The notes beneath the pieces are model-generated. The model was not told the origin of the DNA. It ran no database searches and saw nothing but the letters and a program-made list of their open reading frames with translations. The translations under genes were made by a program, and so were the position numbers. Below are positions 1 to 6,262 of a DNA stretch of 11,107 nucleotides, piece after piece. This DNA comes from Chitinophagaceae bacterium (GTDB lineage Bacteria > Bacteroidota > Bacteroidia > Chitinophagales > Chitinophagaceae), in assembly GCA_947483345.1 (NCBI GenBank), contig CANKNL010000078.1, forward strand, positions 1-11,107, given 5' to 3'. Positions within the stretch are counted from its first letter, which is position 1; every line of letters starts with the position of its first letter.

Positions 1-426
1 ATTGATTGTTCTGGTCGTTAACGTGCCTATGGGTGTTTTATCGTACTGTGATAAATTGAGGTGAAGGATTTTATTGTATGTACTTACCCGCATATCTTTT
101 ACCACACTTTGTCCAAGCGATGCGGTAAGAAAAGTGAATAAGAAACGAAAGACTGTTTCAAGTATCAGCAAAACAATCTGAAAAAGGGTGATGGCTATAA
201 TAAAGCCACCTGGGCCATTTATAAAATGAAAAGAGCCGTTTCCCTTAATGCCATCATTAATGGTAAGTTGAATCAAAAAGGGTCTAATAGGGGCCATAAT
301 GGCCAGTATTATGGCTAATAGTAGTGAGCCATAAAATTTATTTTTATACGGTGCGGCAAATAGGAATACCCTGTGCAGTAATGAAAAGTTAAAGATTTTT
401 TTTTTTGCTTTTGAAGGATCCCGCAT
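1..426 (-). CDS. ABC exporter, N-terminal part (permease domain), cut by window edge
   Basis: This is the first 142 codons of an ABC transporter whose remainder lies left of the window. The start is the ATG at 426-424, and the reading frame stays open to base 1. The protein opens with a basic stretch (MRDPSKAKKK). A first membrane helix follows at about residues 34-53 (GSLLLAIILAIMAPIRPFLI) and a second at about 80-106. The tail, QSVVKDMRVSTYNKIL then YDKTPIGTLTTR, matches the intracellular coupling region of MsbA/MdlB-type exporters, where the motif DxxPxGxLxxR precedes the third helix. The family couples ATP hydrolysis to export of lipids, peptides or drugs across the inner membrane; the substrate cannot be told from this part. 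The nucleotide-binding domain is not in view, so a half-transporter fusing permease and ATPase is inferred from the family. An 11-A run near the start codes for Lys codons and is a potential slippage site. Confidence 0.85.
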   Translation of the reverse strand, partial: MRDPSKAKKKIFNFSLLHRVFLFAAPYKNKFYGSLLLAIILAIMAPIRPFLIQLTINDGIKGNGSFHFINGPGGFIIAITLFQIVLLILETVFRFLFTFLTASLGQSVVKDMRVSTYNKILHLNLSQYDKTPIGTLTTRTIN

Positions 427-430
427 GATG

Positions 431-438
431 CAAAAGTA
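431..438 (-). promoter_or_regulatory. Bacteroidota -7 promoter box for the ABC exporter
   Basis: On the minus strand the sequence reads TACTTTTG, an exact match to the phylum consensus TAnnTTTG. Only four bases separate the box from the ATG at 426. Transcription starting about 5-7 nt downstream would begin at or beside the start codon, giving a leaderless or near-leaderless mRNA. No convincing TTTG -33 element is visible at the usual spacing. Confidence 0.5.
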
Positions 439-485
439 AATGATTACGCGTTCAGGGTTTACAGGGCCCGATAAATATTATCAAC

Positions 486-502
486 TGCCCATCCATAGGG
501 CA
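486..502 (-). terminator. Possible weak terminator of the 737-aa gene
   Basis: TGCCC (486-490) pairs with GGGCA (498-502) around a 7-nt loop, ten bases beyond the stop codon of the exported protein. On the minus strand it is followed by an AT-rich stretch (GTTGATAATATTTATC) rather than a clean T run. It could end transcription weakly before the exporter promoter, but the stem is only 5 bp. Confidence 0.3.
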
Positions 503-511
503 ATCTGCTCA

Positions 512-2725
512 TTATTCTTCGATCATATTATTATAGCCTTTTAAAAAAATGGCACCCAGGTTTTTATAGGGTGGTATATAAGCATCCCAGCTTTCCAGGA
601 TAGAACTGACCGGATCACCGGCAAATAATTTTGTAAGCGTTGTCCACATGTTTTGCCAAACTAATTTATTACCCGATTCAAAAGTTTGGTTTAAATAATT
701 AAGTATTGGGCGGTTGATATCACCCGCACCTATTTCTTTGGTAGATATGATATGGGCATCGGGATTTATCCTGATAATATCATTTAAATTTTTAAAGCCG
801 CCGCAAGACCCCAGCATCACGATTTTTGCGCCGCCCGCCATGCGTTTGATTGTTCGTGGCAGCCAGTAACTATGTCCGCGGTGAACCACTATCGCCGGTT
901 GCATATTAAGCTCTGCCAGGTAATTATTCAAATGTACTTGTGCACTGTCATCCAGGTTGGCATCATTGTCGAGCGGCCTATTGGCAAACACCCAAACCTG
1001 TCCTTTTTTAGATCTTATTTCATACCATTCTGCATTGGATGTGATGGTCCAATCTTTGCCAGAAAATGAATTAATAAAGGCAGGGAAAAAAGTTTTTCCA
1101 TCTTTATCGCCATACCAATAAACCTGTTCAATAATTCTGCCACTGTCATCCTGTAATTCTTTATTTTCAATTTCATAAATGGAAGGAATACCCAATAAGC
1201 CGGTCAGATTCAAATTGTTACTGGTATCTGCCGATAAAAAAATGGTTTTCAATAAACCATAAATGGTTTTTCCTCTGGTATTATTTTTTTGGATACAGTC
1301 GGTTTCATTTTTGATAACATATCCCAGTATAGTGCTTTGTAAATTTTTATTGGTGATACTGCTGTAGGAATCTGCCACATCAATGGCATCTTCCAGATTA
1401 CCGGTATTATCCAGATTGGCGATAAAGCCACGCATTAAGGTTTCTGAATTATTTTGAGGCATATAACTTAAAAAATTATCCAGTTTGTTATAATTGGCCA
1501 GCATTTTAATAAACTTTTTAAAGTAATCAAAATGTACCGCCAGCAGTAGCGAATCCGTTTGGGCATCTTTACCCAAACGTTGAATAAAACGGGCATATGT
1601 ATGTTTAAAACTGGATGTGTAAATGTCATTTTCACTCATGACCATCATAAAGTATAAATCAACTGCCGATAAGGAATCAATGGCACGCATACGTATATTA
1701 ATATTGATGGCATCGTGCAACGTATTAATGGGGGTAACAAAATGCTGAAGGGATTTATTTTTTAGAACTTCCCGTAATCCATTTGCGCCAAACATGGCTA
1801 TGGGGGTATCTTTTACCGGCGATACCAGGCGTTTAAAATAGGTAATCTCTGTTTGCACCAACAGTTTAAAATACCCGATACTGTCATAACCTATACCATC
1901 TTCGCCCACGTATTTTTTTAAGCTTTCAACTGTTTTATGGCCTTTCAACAGGTCGTCTAAAAACGGAAAATATAAAAGGGCATTGGGAGTTTTAGTTAAT
2001 TCTACAATTGTTTTAACTACCGGGCTGGTATTCCGGTAAATTAACATACCCAATACGGTATTGGGGGCCTGTGCAATATTATAGATGGCGGTTGGGTTAT
2101 ACTCACAACTTTTTACAATCAACGCATCGGCAAAAGGTTCGTTTATATAGGGCTCGATGGTTTGAAGTATTTTATCGGGATATAAAACACAGTACTTGAC
2201 GTACAGTAATTTTTTACTGGCAGTATATCCTGCGTTATCTGTAAATAGGTCTGTTAATATTTTGCCGGTGGCATAAGATACCTGATCAATTTGAGATACC
2301 ATACTGACACTGTCAATATTGGCTTTCATGATGTTCTCAAAAGATTCTACAAGATCGGTTGTTTCAACCGGGTTAAAGGATTTTGAACGCCAGCCGTATT
2401 TAAAAGCTTTTAACAGGCTTTCGATATAACTGAGGTATTTTATTTTTTGATTATTGGTAACTATTTTTTCATTCAATTCCACAAAAACCTGCAGGGTATC
2501 AATCTTTCGTGTTAAAAGACCGGTGATCACCAGATTCATTTCGGGTTTATGTGTGGGGCTTATCAAACCATCAGTTTTACCATCCAGTTGGTCCAGTATA
2601 ATTTGTTCCTGATCAATTTTATCGTGGAAAAGCTGACGGTATATAGGAATAATAACCGAATCCTGTGCAGCAAAAACAGGGGTTACAGCAATTAACAACA
2701 AACAGCTAAATATATATTTTTTCAT
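512..2725 (-). CDS. Exported protein of unknown function with a caspase-like C-terminal region
   Basis: I do not recognise this 737-residue protein as a named family. It starts with a signal peptide (basic MKK, hydrophobic core to about residue 18, likely cleavage near VFA-A), with no usable lipobox, so it is probably periplasmic or secreted. Residues 21-500 look mainly helical, with no clear repeats or other membrane spans. The C-terminal part reads as alternating strands and helices: a strand ending IVVH, then R-G-H618, a strand KIVMLGS, C641-G-G, then HIISTKEIGAGDINRPILNYL and a helix ending in ESG. This order (hydrophobic strand-GH, hydrophobic strand-S-C-G-G, later strand-T..., helix before a Gly) is like clan CD proteases such as gingipain, CHAT and caspase. 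The 23-residue His-Cys gap is short for those families, so the assignment is inference. It lies divergent to a two-component regulator and upstream of the exporter on the same strand, separated from it by 85 nt. Confidence 0.8.
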   Translation of the reverse strand: MKKYIFSCLLLIAVTPVFAAQDSVIIPIYRQLFHDKIDQEQIILDQLDGKTDGLISPTHKPEMNLVITGLLTRKIDTLQVFVELNEKIVTNNQKIKYLSYIESLLKAFKYGWRSKSFNPVETTDLVESFENIMKANIDSVSMVSQIDQVSYATGKILTDLFTDNAGYTASKKLLYVKYCVLYPDKILQTIEPYINEPFADALIVKSCEYNPTAIYNIAQAPNTVLGMLIYRNTSPVVKTIVELTKTPNALLYFPFLDDLLKGHKTVESLKKYVGEDGIGYDSIGYFKLLVQTEITYFKRLVSPVKDTPIAMFGANGLREVLKNKSLQHFVTPINTLHDAININIRMRAIDSLSAVDLYFMMVMSENDIYTSSFKHTYARFIQRLGKDAQTDSLLLAVHFDYFKKFIKMLANYNKLDNFLSYMPQNNSETLMRGFIANLDNTGNLEDAIDVADSYSSITNKNLQSTILGYVIKNETDCIQKNNTRGKTIYGLLKTIFLSADTSNNLNLTGLLGIPSIYEIENKELQDDSGRIIEQVYWYGDKDGKTFFPAFINSFSGKDWTITSNAEWYEIRSKKGQVWVFANRPLDNDANLDDSAQVHLNNYLAELNMQPAIVVHRGHSYWLPRTIKRMAGGAKIVMLGSCGGFKNLNDIIRINPDAHIISTKEIGAGDINRPILNYLNQTFESGNKLVWQNMWTTLTKLFAGDPVSSILESWDAYIPPYKNLGAIFLKGYNNMIEE

Positions 2726-2749
2726 AGTACAATTCTGCAGCTCTGTATA

Positions 2750-2757
2750 TAAAAATA
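2750..2757 (-). promoter_or_regulatory. Possible -7 box for the 737-aa exported protein
   Basis: The minus strand reads TATTTTTA, seven of eight matches to TAnnTTTG, 24 nt before the ATG at 2725. It is the best candidate on that side of the divergent region, but no -33 element supports it. Confidence 0.25.
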
Positions 2758-2798
2758 CACCAGTACAGGCATATGGTACGTTTTAAAGATGAAATTTA

Positions 2799-2826
2799 TT
2801 GTTAATGCCCGGCATTCACTTAACAA
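2799..2826. repeat. Imperfect palindrome in the divergent intergenic region
   Basis: AATGCC (2804-2809) and GGCATT (2811-2816) form a perfect 6-bp inverted repeat around one C. Outside it, TTGTTAA (2799-2805) matches TTAACAA (2820-2826) as inverted arms, offset by a small insertion on the right side. It sits about 53 nt before the response regulator's -7 box and 74 nt before the exported protein's start. That suits a dimeric regulator's operator serving one or both genes, but no binding protein is identified. Confidence 0.35.
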
Positions 2827-2878
2827 TTTGATAATACAAAACTGTTTATAAACTACGTTCCCCCTTAAAGGTAAAGAC

Positions 2879-2886
2879 TATTTTTG
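2879..2886 (+). promoter_or_regulatory. Bacteroidota -7 promoter box for the response regulator
   Basis: TATTTTTG is an exact match to TAnnTTTG and lies six bases before the ATG at 2893. The predicted transcript would start at or next to the start codon, so the mRNA is probably leaderless. The box also argues against the in-frame upstream TTG at 2884, which lies within it, as the start. Confidence 0.5.
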
Positions 2887-2892
2887 TACTGT

Positions 2893-3576
2893 ATGAGTAT
2901 ATCAAACACGGTTAAAAAAATACTGATTGCTGATGATGAGCCGGATATCCTGGAAATTATACAGTATAATTTACAAACGGAAGGCTATGAGGTAATGACT
3001 GCCAAAAATGGAAATGAAGCCATTGAACAGGCCAGGCGTTTTAATCCCGACCTCATCATTCTTGATATTATGATGCCCGGTAAAAACGGTATAGAGGTTT
3101 GTAATTTATTACGGATGCAGCCTGCTTTCAATGATACACTTATCATATTTCTTACAGCATTAAGCGACGAAGGAACCGAAGTAAAAGGCTTGGAAACCGG
3201 GGCAGATGATTTTATTACTAAACCAGTTAGTCCAAAAGTACTGGTGAGTAAGGTTAATGCATTATTCAGAAGATTTAATAAAGAGGATACGGGGATATTA
3301 CAAATTGGCGATTTAAAAATAGACCGGGAAAAATACATGGTTAATTACCAGGGCAAAGATATTATACTCGCCCGTAAAGAATTTGAATTACTGGCTTTAT
3401 TGGCCGGCAAACCAGGCAAGGTTTTTTTACGCAACGAAATATTAAATCAGGTATGGGGTACCGAAGTCATTGTTGGCGACCGTACCATTGATGTGCATAT
3501 CCGCAAAGTGCGGCAAAAACTAAATCTGGATTGTATCACTACAGTAAAAGGTGTTGGCTATAAATTTGATCTGTAG
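2893..3576 (+). CDS. OmpR/PhoB-family response regulator
   Basis: This 227-residue DNA-binding response regulator has a receiver domain at residues about 8-125 and a winged-helix effector domain at about 134-226. The receiver carries the acidic pocket D14-D15, the phospho-acceptor D58 in LIILDIMMPG, the switch residue T88 (FLTAL) and K110 (FITKP). The effector ends in the typical recognition helix and wing (GDRTIDVHIRKVRQKL, then TVKGVGYKF). The start is the ATG at 2893; an upstream TTG in frame overlaps the promoter box. The protein would be phosphorylated by the kinase encoded 115 nt downstream and would then bind promoter DNA as a dimer. This receiver/effector arrangement is the PhoB type, but whether it senses phosphate is not shown. 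No pho-box-like direct repeats were recognised nearby. Confidence 0.93.
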   Translation: MSISNTVKKILIADDEPDILEIIQYNLQTEGYEVMTAKNGNEAIEQARRFNPDLIILDIMMPGKNGIEVCNLLRMQPAFNDTLIIFLTALSDEGTEVKGLETGADDFITKPVSPKVLVSKVNALFRRFNKEDTGILQIGDLKIDREKYMVNYQGKDIILARKEFELLALLAGKPGKVFLRNEILNQVWGTEVIVGDRTIDVHIRKVRQKLNLDCITTVKGVGYKFDL

Positions 3577-3583
3577 AGGAAGT

Positions 3584-3664
3584 AAAAGTGAAAAATCAAA
3601 TGTTAAAAGGCCTTAAAATTAAAGAGTCCCCCCTTTTAACTTTTTACTTTTGATTTTTGACTTG
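3584..3664. repeat. Long inverted repeat made of A-rich 7-bp units between regulator and kinase genes
   Basis: The left arm reads in heptads AAAAGTG-AAAAATC-AAATGTT-AAAAGGC (3584-3611). The right arm, read on the minus strand from 3664 back to 3631, is CAAGTC-AAAAATC-AAAAGTA-AAAAGTT-AAAAGGG. The inner core GTTAAAAGG (3602-3610) pairs perfectly with CCTTTTAAC (3632-3640) around a 21-nt loop; outer pairing is imperfect because the right arm has one extra heptad. It fills most of the 115-nt gap between the stop of the regulator and the start of the kinase. In RNA it could form a long A-U-rich hairpin acting as a partial terminator or a processing or stability element, setting kinase below regulator levels. 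In DNA the phased A-tracts could bend the helix. One right-arm unit also creates TACTTTTG (3645-3652), which fits the -7 promoter motif for the kinase. Confidence 0.6.
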
Positions 3665-3691
3665 TACCTTGCAGTTCATAGCTTATTCATC

Positions 3692-4741
3692 ATGCCTACA
3701 TCAAAAAATTATTCTCCACAACAATTAGCCGCATTAACGGCATTGGGTTTGTCTGTGCCAATGGCCCTGGGTATTTTTTTTTTAAAACCTGTTTGGGACA
3801 TTGTCTTAGTTTCATTTATTGTCATCTTTTTGGGTTCATACGGTTTAATCGTGTACACCCTGCAAACTTTTATTTACCGGAAAATAAAACTCATTTATAA
3901 GTTTATTTATCAAACCAAGGCCAGTAAAAAAGAAGAATTTTATTATAAAAATATACTGCCTCAAAAAAGTATAGATGAAGTAAGGGAAGATGTGGAAACC
4001 TGGGCAGAGCAGCGGAAGGAAGAAATTGAGCTGTTGCAACAAAACGAAGCCTTCCGGAAAGAATTTTTACAAAACCTGAGCCATGAACTGAAAACCCCCA
4101 TTTTTGCCATTCAGGGCTATGTAGATACATTGCTGAATGGGGCATTGGAGAAGCCCGAAGTAAATAAAAAATTTCTGCAAAGTACTTCCCGCAATATCGA
4201 CAGGTTGGTAAACCTGGTTGATGATCTGGATGCCATATCAAAACTGGAAAGTGGCGAACAACTGTTATTAAAAGATAATTTTATTATTCAGGATCTGGTA
4301 AAAGAGGTTTATGAATCATTGTCTTTTAAAGCCGATGAAAAACAAATAAAATGCAGTATTAAAAAAGGCTGCGAATTGCCTTTATCTGTTTATGCTGATA
4401 AAGAAAAAATAAGACAGGTATTTATAAACCTGGTTGATAATGCCATCAAATACGGAAAACAATACGGCACTATTGAAGCCAGTTTTTATAAGGTTGACGG
4501 TGCCCGGGTTTTGGTTGAGATCAGTGATGATGGTGCCGGCATATCGGAAGAACACTTGCACCGTATTTTTGAACGCTTTTACCGCACAGATATGGCCCGC
4601 AGCCGCAAAGTAGGCGGCAGTGGTTTGGGGTTGGCCATCTGCAAACATATTATTGAAGCGCACGGACAATCCATACATGTACGCAGTAAGATTGATGTGG
4701 GCAGTACGTTTGGTTTTACTTTACAAAGCAAGAAAGACTAA
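3692..4741 (+). CDS. PhoR-like membrane sensor histidine kinase without a periplasmic domain
   Basis: This 349-residue kinase has two N-terminal membrane helices (about residues 13-32 and 36-58) separated by only a few residues, so there is essentially no periplasmic sensor. A basic helical linker (61-118) leads to the dimerisation/phospho-acceptor domain with H131 in LSHELKTP. The ATP-binding domain follows, with the N box around N250 (NLVDNAIKYG), G1 at DDGAGI (279-284), the F box IFERFYR (292-298) and G2 at GGSGLGL (308-314). I chose the ATG at 3692; the frame is open further upstream to a TTG at 3650, but that lies inside the heptad inverted repeat and adds no conserved sequence. The kinase should autophosphorylate and pass phosphate to the regulator encoded upstream. 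Lacking a sensor domain, it may read membrane state, a partner membrane protein or a cytoplasmic signal. Confidence 0.92.
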   Translation: MPTSKNYSPQQLAALTALGLSVPMALGIFFLKPVWDIVLVSFIVIFLGSYGLIVYTLQTFIYRKIKLIYKFIYQTKASKKEEFYYKNILPQKSIDEVREDVETWAEQRKEEIELLQQNEAFRKEFLQNLSHELKTPIFAIQGYVDTLLNGALEKPEVNKKFLQSTSRNIDRLVNLVDDLDAISKLESGEQLLLKDNFIIQDLVKEVYESLSFKADEKQIKCSIKKGCELPLSVYADKEKIRQVFINLVDNAIKYGKQYGTIEASFYKVDGARVLVEISDDGAGISEEHLHRIFERFYRTDMARSRKVGGSGLGLAICKHIIEAHGQSIHVRSKIDVGSTFGFTLQSKKD

Positions 4742-4874
4742 GGTATTTTATAGTCATTACCGATATCCTTTTTCGAATATTCAAAAACCTGCGCAACCTA
4801 AATTTACCAATAGGCATCAGCTGCAGTAAGTGGTCGTTCTTCAAATCCTCTTATTTTTAACGATCTGTAATAGC

Positions 4875-4922
4875 TTATACACCATTTCGGATAAATAATT
4901 CTGCAAGAAAAGCAGTGTATAA
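4875..4922. repeat. 8-bp inverted repeat in the kinase/small-protein intergenic region
   Basis: TTATACAC (4875-4882) is the exact reverse complement of GTGTATAA (4915-4922), with 32 nt between. There is no T run after it, so it is not a standard terminator. Apart from this pair I see no gene or other clear element in the 240-nt gap 4742-4981. Confidence 0.3.
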
Positions 4923-4981
4923 CCTAAACTTAATATAGACGGCCAATAAACTGGATTAACTTTAGTAAAAACCTTGTACAT

Positions 4982-5152
4982 ATGAACTGGCTTGTATTGA
5001 TTTTATTTGGTATTGGTGCGGTTGCATTGATCATTTTCCTGGTAGTGCGAAATCAGAAAGACGAAAAAGATTTTGAAAACCAGATCAATAATGATTATCA
5101 TAAAATAAAGGATGAAGAAGGTGATACAGAAATTGATGAAGAGACCCGCTAA
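4982..5152 (+). CDS. Small single-span membrane protein with acidic cytoplasmic tail (56 aa)
   Basis: The open frame ATG-AAC-TGG ... ACC-CGC-TAA encodes 56 residues. Residues 3-22 (LVLILFGIGAVALIIFLVV region) form one strong membrane helix starting directly after Met-Asn-Trp. A charged tail rich in Lys, Asp and Glu follows (NQKDEKDFENQINNDYHKIK, then DEEGDTEIDEETR). A very short N-terminus with a long charged tail after V-R suggests N-out, C-in topology. A clean hydrophobic/charged division like this rarely arises by chance, which supports a real gene. It stands alone, 240 nt after the kinase and 151 nt before the next operon, in the same direction. The function is unknown; small proteins of this build often bind and tune larger membrane proteins, but nothing here shows a partner. 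TAACTTTA (4957-4964) is a one-mismatch promoter-like box upstream. Confidence 0.7.
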   Translation: MNWLVLILFGIGAVALIIFLVVRNQKDEKDFENQINNDYHKIKDEEGDTEIDEETR

Positions 5153-5265
5153 CAGCATCCGTATGGCATTACAACTTATCCTCCAAATACAAGGAGATTC
5201 TGATATAACGGGTTGACTTAACCTTCACATAACATTGGCTTAAACATTTGTTTATAGTAGTTGCC

Positions 5266-5273
5266 TCACTTTG
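5266..5273 (+). promoter_or_regulatory. Possible promoter of the phosphoesterase-glycosyltransferase-glucosidase operon
   Basis: TCACTTTG matches TAnnTTTG at seven of eight positions, and a TTTG lies upstream at 5247-5250. The 15-nt spacing is shorter than the usual 19-21 nt. A start near 5280 would give a leader of about 24 nt before the 33-aa gene. Positions 5153-5303 hold nothing else I can name. Confidence 0.3.
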
Positions 5274-5303
5274 CCATAATTACTAAACCCAAAATCTCAG
5301 GCC

Positions 5304-5405
5304 ATGAAAAATATCAAATACTTTTTTCTGGAACTTTCCGTGAGGATCTTTCTTCCCATGCTTTCTGCCTTTTATCCGGCGTTAAAATTTTATAAGATCC
5401 AGTAA
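5304..5405 (+). CDS. 33-aa hydrophobic peptide, first gene of the operon
   Basis: ATG at 5304 opens a 33-codon frame ending in TAA (5403-5405). The peptide MKNIKYFFLELSVRIFLPML... is rich in Phe, Leu and Tyr with Lys/Arg at both ends, and could form one short membrane-associated helix. The stop overlaps the next start in a TAATG (5403-5407), the same junction seen between the next two genes, which argues for translational coupling and a real coding frame. It is in a different frame from the phosphoesterase, so it is not a missed N-terminal extension. I do not recognise a family. It may be a functional small protein of the operon, or its translation may mainly serve to deliver ribosomes to the downstream start. 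Confidence 0.5.
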   Translation: MKNIKYFFLELSVRIFLPMLSAFYPALKFYKIQ

Positions 5406-6262
5406 TGGATAAAATAAAAAAACGTAAGCTGGATATACTGGTTCTGTCTGATGTACATCTTGGTACTTATGGCTGCCATGCAAAGGAATTATTACTCTAT
5501 CTTAAAACGGTAAAACCCAAAACAGTGATACTGAACGGCGATATCATTGATATTTGGCAGTTCAGTAAACGCTACTGGCCCAAGAGCCATATGAAAGTGA
5601 TAAAGCATTTAATGCACTGGATGAGCAAAGGCGTTAAAATATATTATATAACCGGAAACCACGATGAGCTGTTGCGCAAGTTTGTTGGTTTTAAGATGGG
5701 CTCGCTTAAAATTGTAAATAAGGTTATACTGGAACTCGATAACGGAAAAAAGGCTTGGTTCTTTCATGGCGATGTGTTTGATGTTACCATGCAGCACAGT
5801 AAATGGCTGGCAAAACTGGGTGCGGTTGGGTACGACACGCTGATTCACATCAACAGATTGGCCAACTTTATTTCAGAAAAAATATTTAAAAAAGGGAAAC
5901 TGTCTTTATCTAAAAAAATAAAGAACAGTGTAAAGAGTGCGGTAAAATTCATTAACAGTTTTGAGCAAACGGCTGCTGATATTGGCATCAGTAATCAATA
6001 CGATTATGTGGTTTGCGGACATATTCACCAGCCCGAAATGCGCACAATTGAAAATGAACATGGAAAAATAATGTATCTCAACAGTGGCGACTGGATAGAG
6101 AATTTAACGGCTTTGGAATATATAGATAGCAAGTGGACCATTTACCGATATGATGATAATGACATGCAGCAATGGATTGAACATGGCAAAGAAGAAGAGG
6201 AGCTGAATGATACACAGCTGTTTAATAACATGATGGAAGAATTTAACCTGATGAAACAATAA
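5405..6262 (+). CDS. Calcineurin-like metallophosphoesterase, LpxH-related (285 aa)
   Basis: The two-metal phosphoesterase signature is complete: D16 and H18 in LSDVHLG, D46 in NGDIID, N85-H86 in GNHDE, H121 in FFHGD, and H206/H208 in CGHIHQP. The fold and the NGDIIDIW spacing place it in the group often labelled UDP-2,3-diacylglucosamine pyrophosphatase (COG2908-like). True LpxH of E. coli, however, has GNRD where this protein has GNHD, and is shorter (about 240 residues), so a lipid A role should not be assumed. The extra length includes a Lys-rich helical stretch (about 155-182) and an acidic C-terminal tail (EEEEL). No signal peptide or membrane helix is seen, so it should act in the cytoplasm or at the inner membrane face. 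It overlaps its neighbours by one base on both sides. Its coupling to a glycosyltransferase suggests a phosphodiester or pyrophosphate substrate in glycolipid metabolism. Confidence 0.85.
   Translation: MDKIKKRKLDILVLSDVHLGTYGCHAKELLLYLKTVKPKTVILNGDIIDIWQFSKRYWPKSHMKVIKHLMHWMSKGVKIYYITGNHDELLRKFVGFKMGSLKIVNKVILELDNGKKAWFFHGDVFDVTMQHSKWLAKLGAVGYDTLIHINRLANFISEKIFKKGKLSLSKKIKNSVKSAVKFINSFEQTAADIGISNQYDYVVCGHIHQPEMRTIENEHGKIMYLNSGDWIENLTALEYIDSKWTIYRYDDNDMQQWIEHGKEEEELNDTQLFNNMMEEFNLMKQ

Noticed and set aside
872..1069. Plus-strand frame of 65 codons inside the exported protein gene
   Set aside because: It lies wholly antisense to the caspase-like region; the composition looks random and there is no promoter box.
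2884..2892. Upstream TTG start for the response regulator
   Set aside because: The TTG forms the end of the TATTTTTG promoter box, and the three added residues are not needed for the receiver fold.
3650..3691. Upstream TTG start for the histidine kinase
   Set aside because: It starts inside the heptad inverted repeat, and the 14 added residues resemble no part of the family; the ATG at 3692 precedes the first membrane helix.
3903..4241. Minus-strand frame of 112 codons inside the kinase gene
   Set aside because: It is a shadow of the conserved kinase coding sequence, with no family features.
5153..5200. CTCC...GGAG stem after the 56-aa gene as a terminator
   Set aside because: Only four consecutive pairs and no T run follow; too weak to call.
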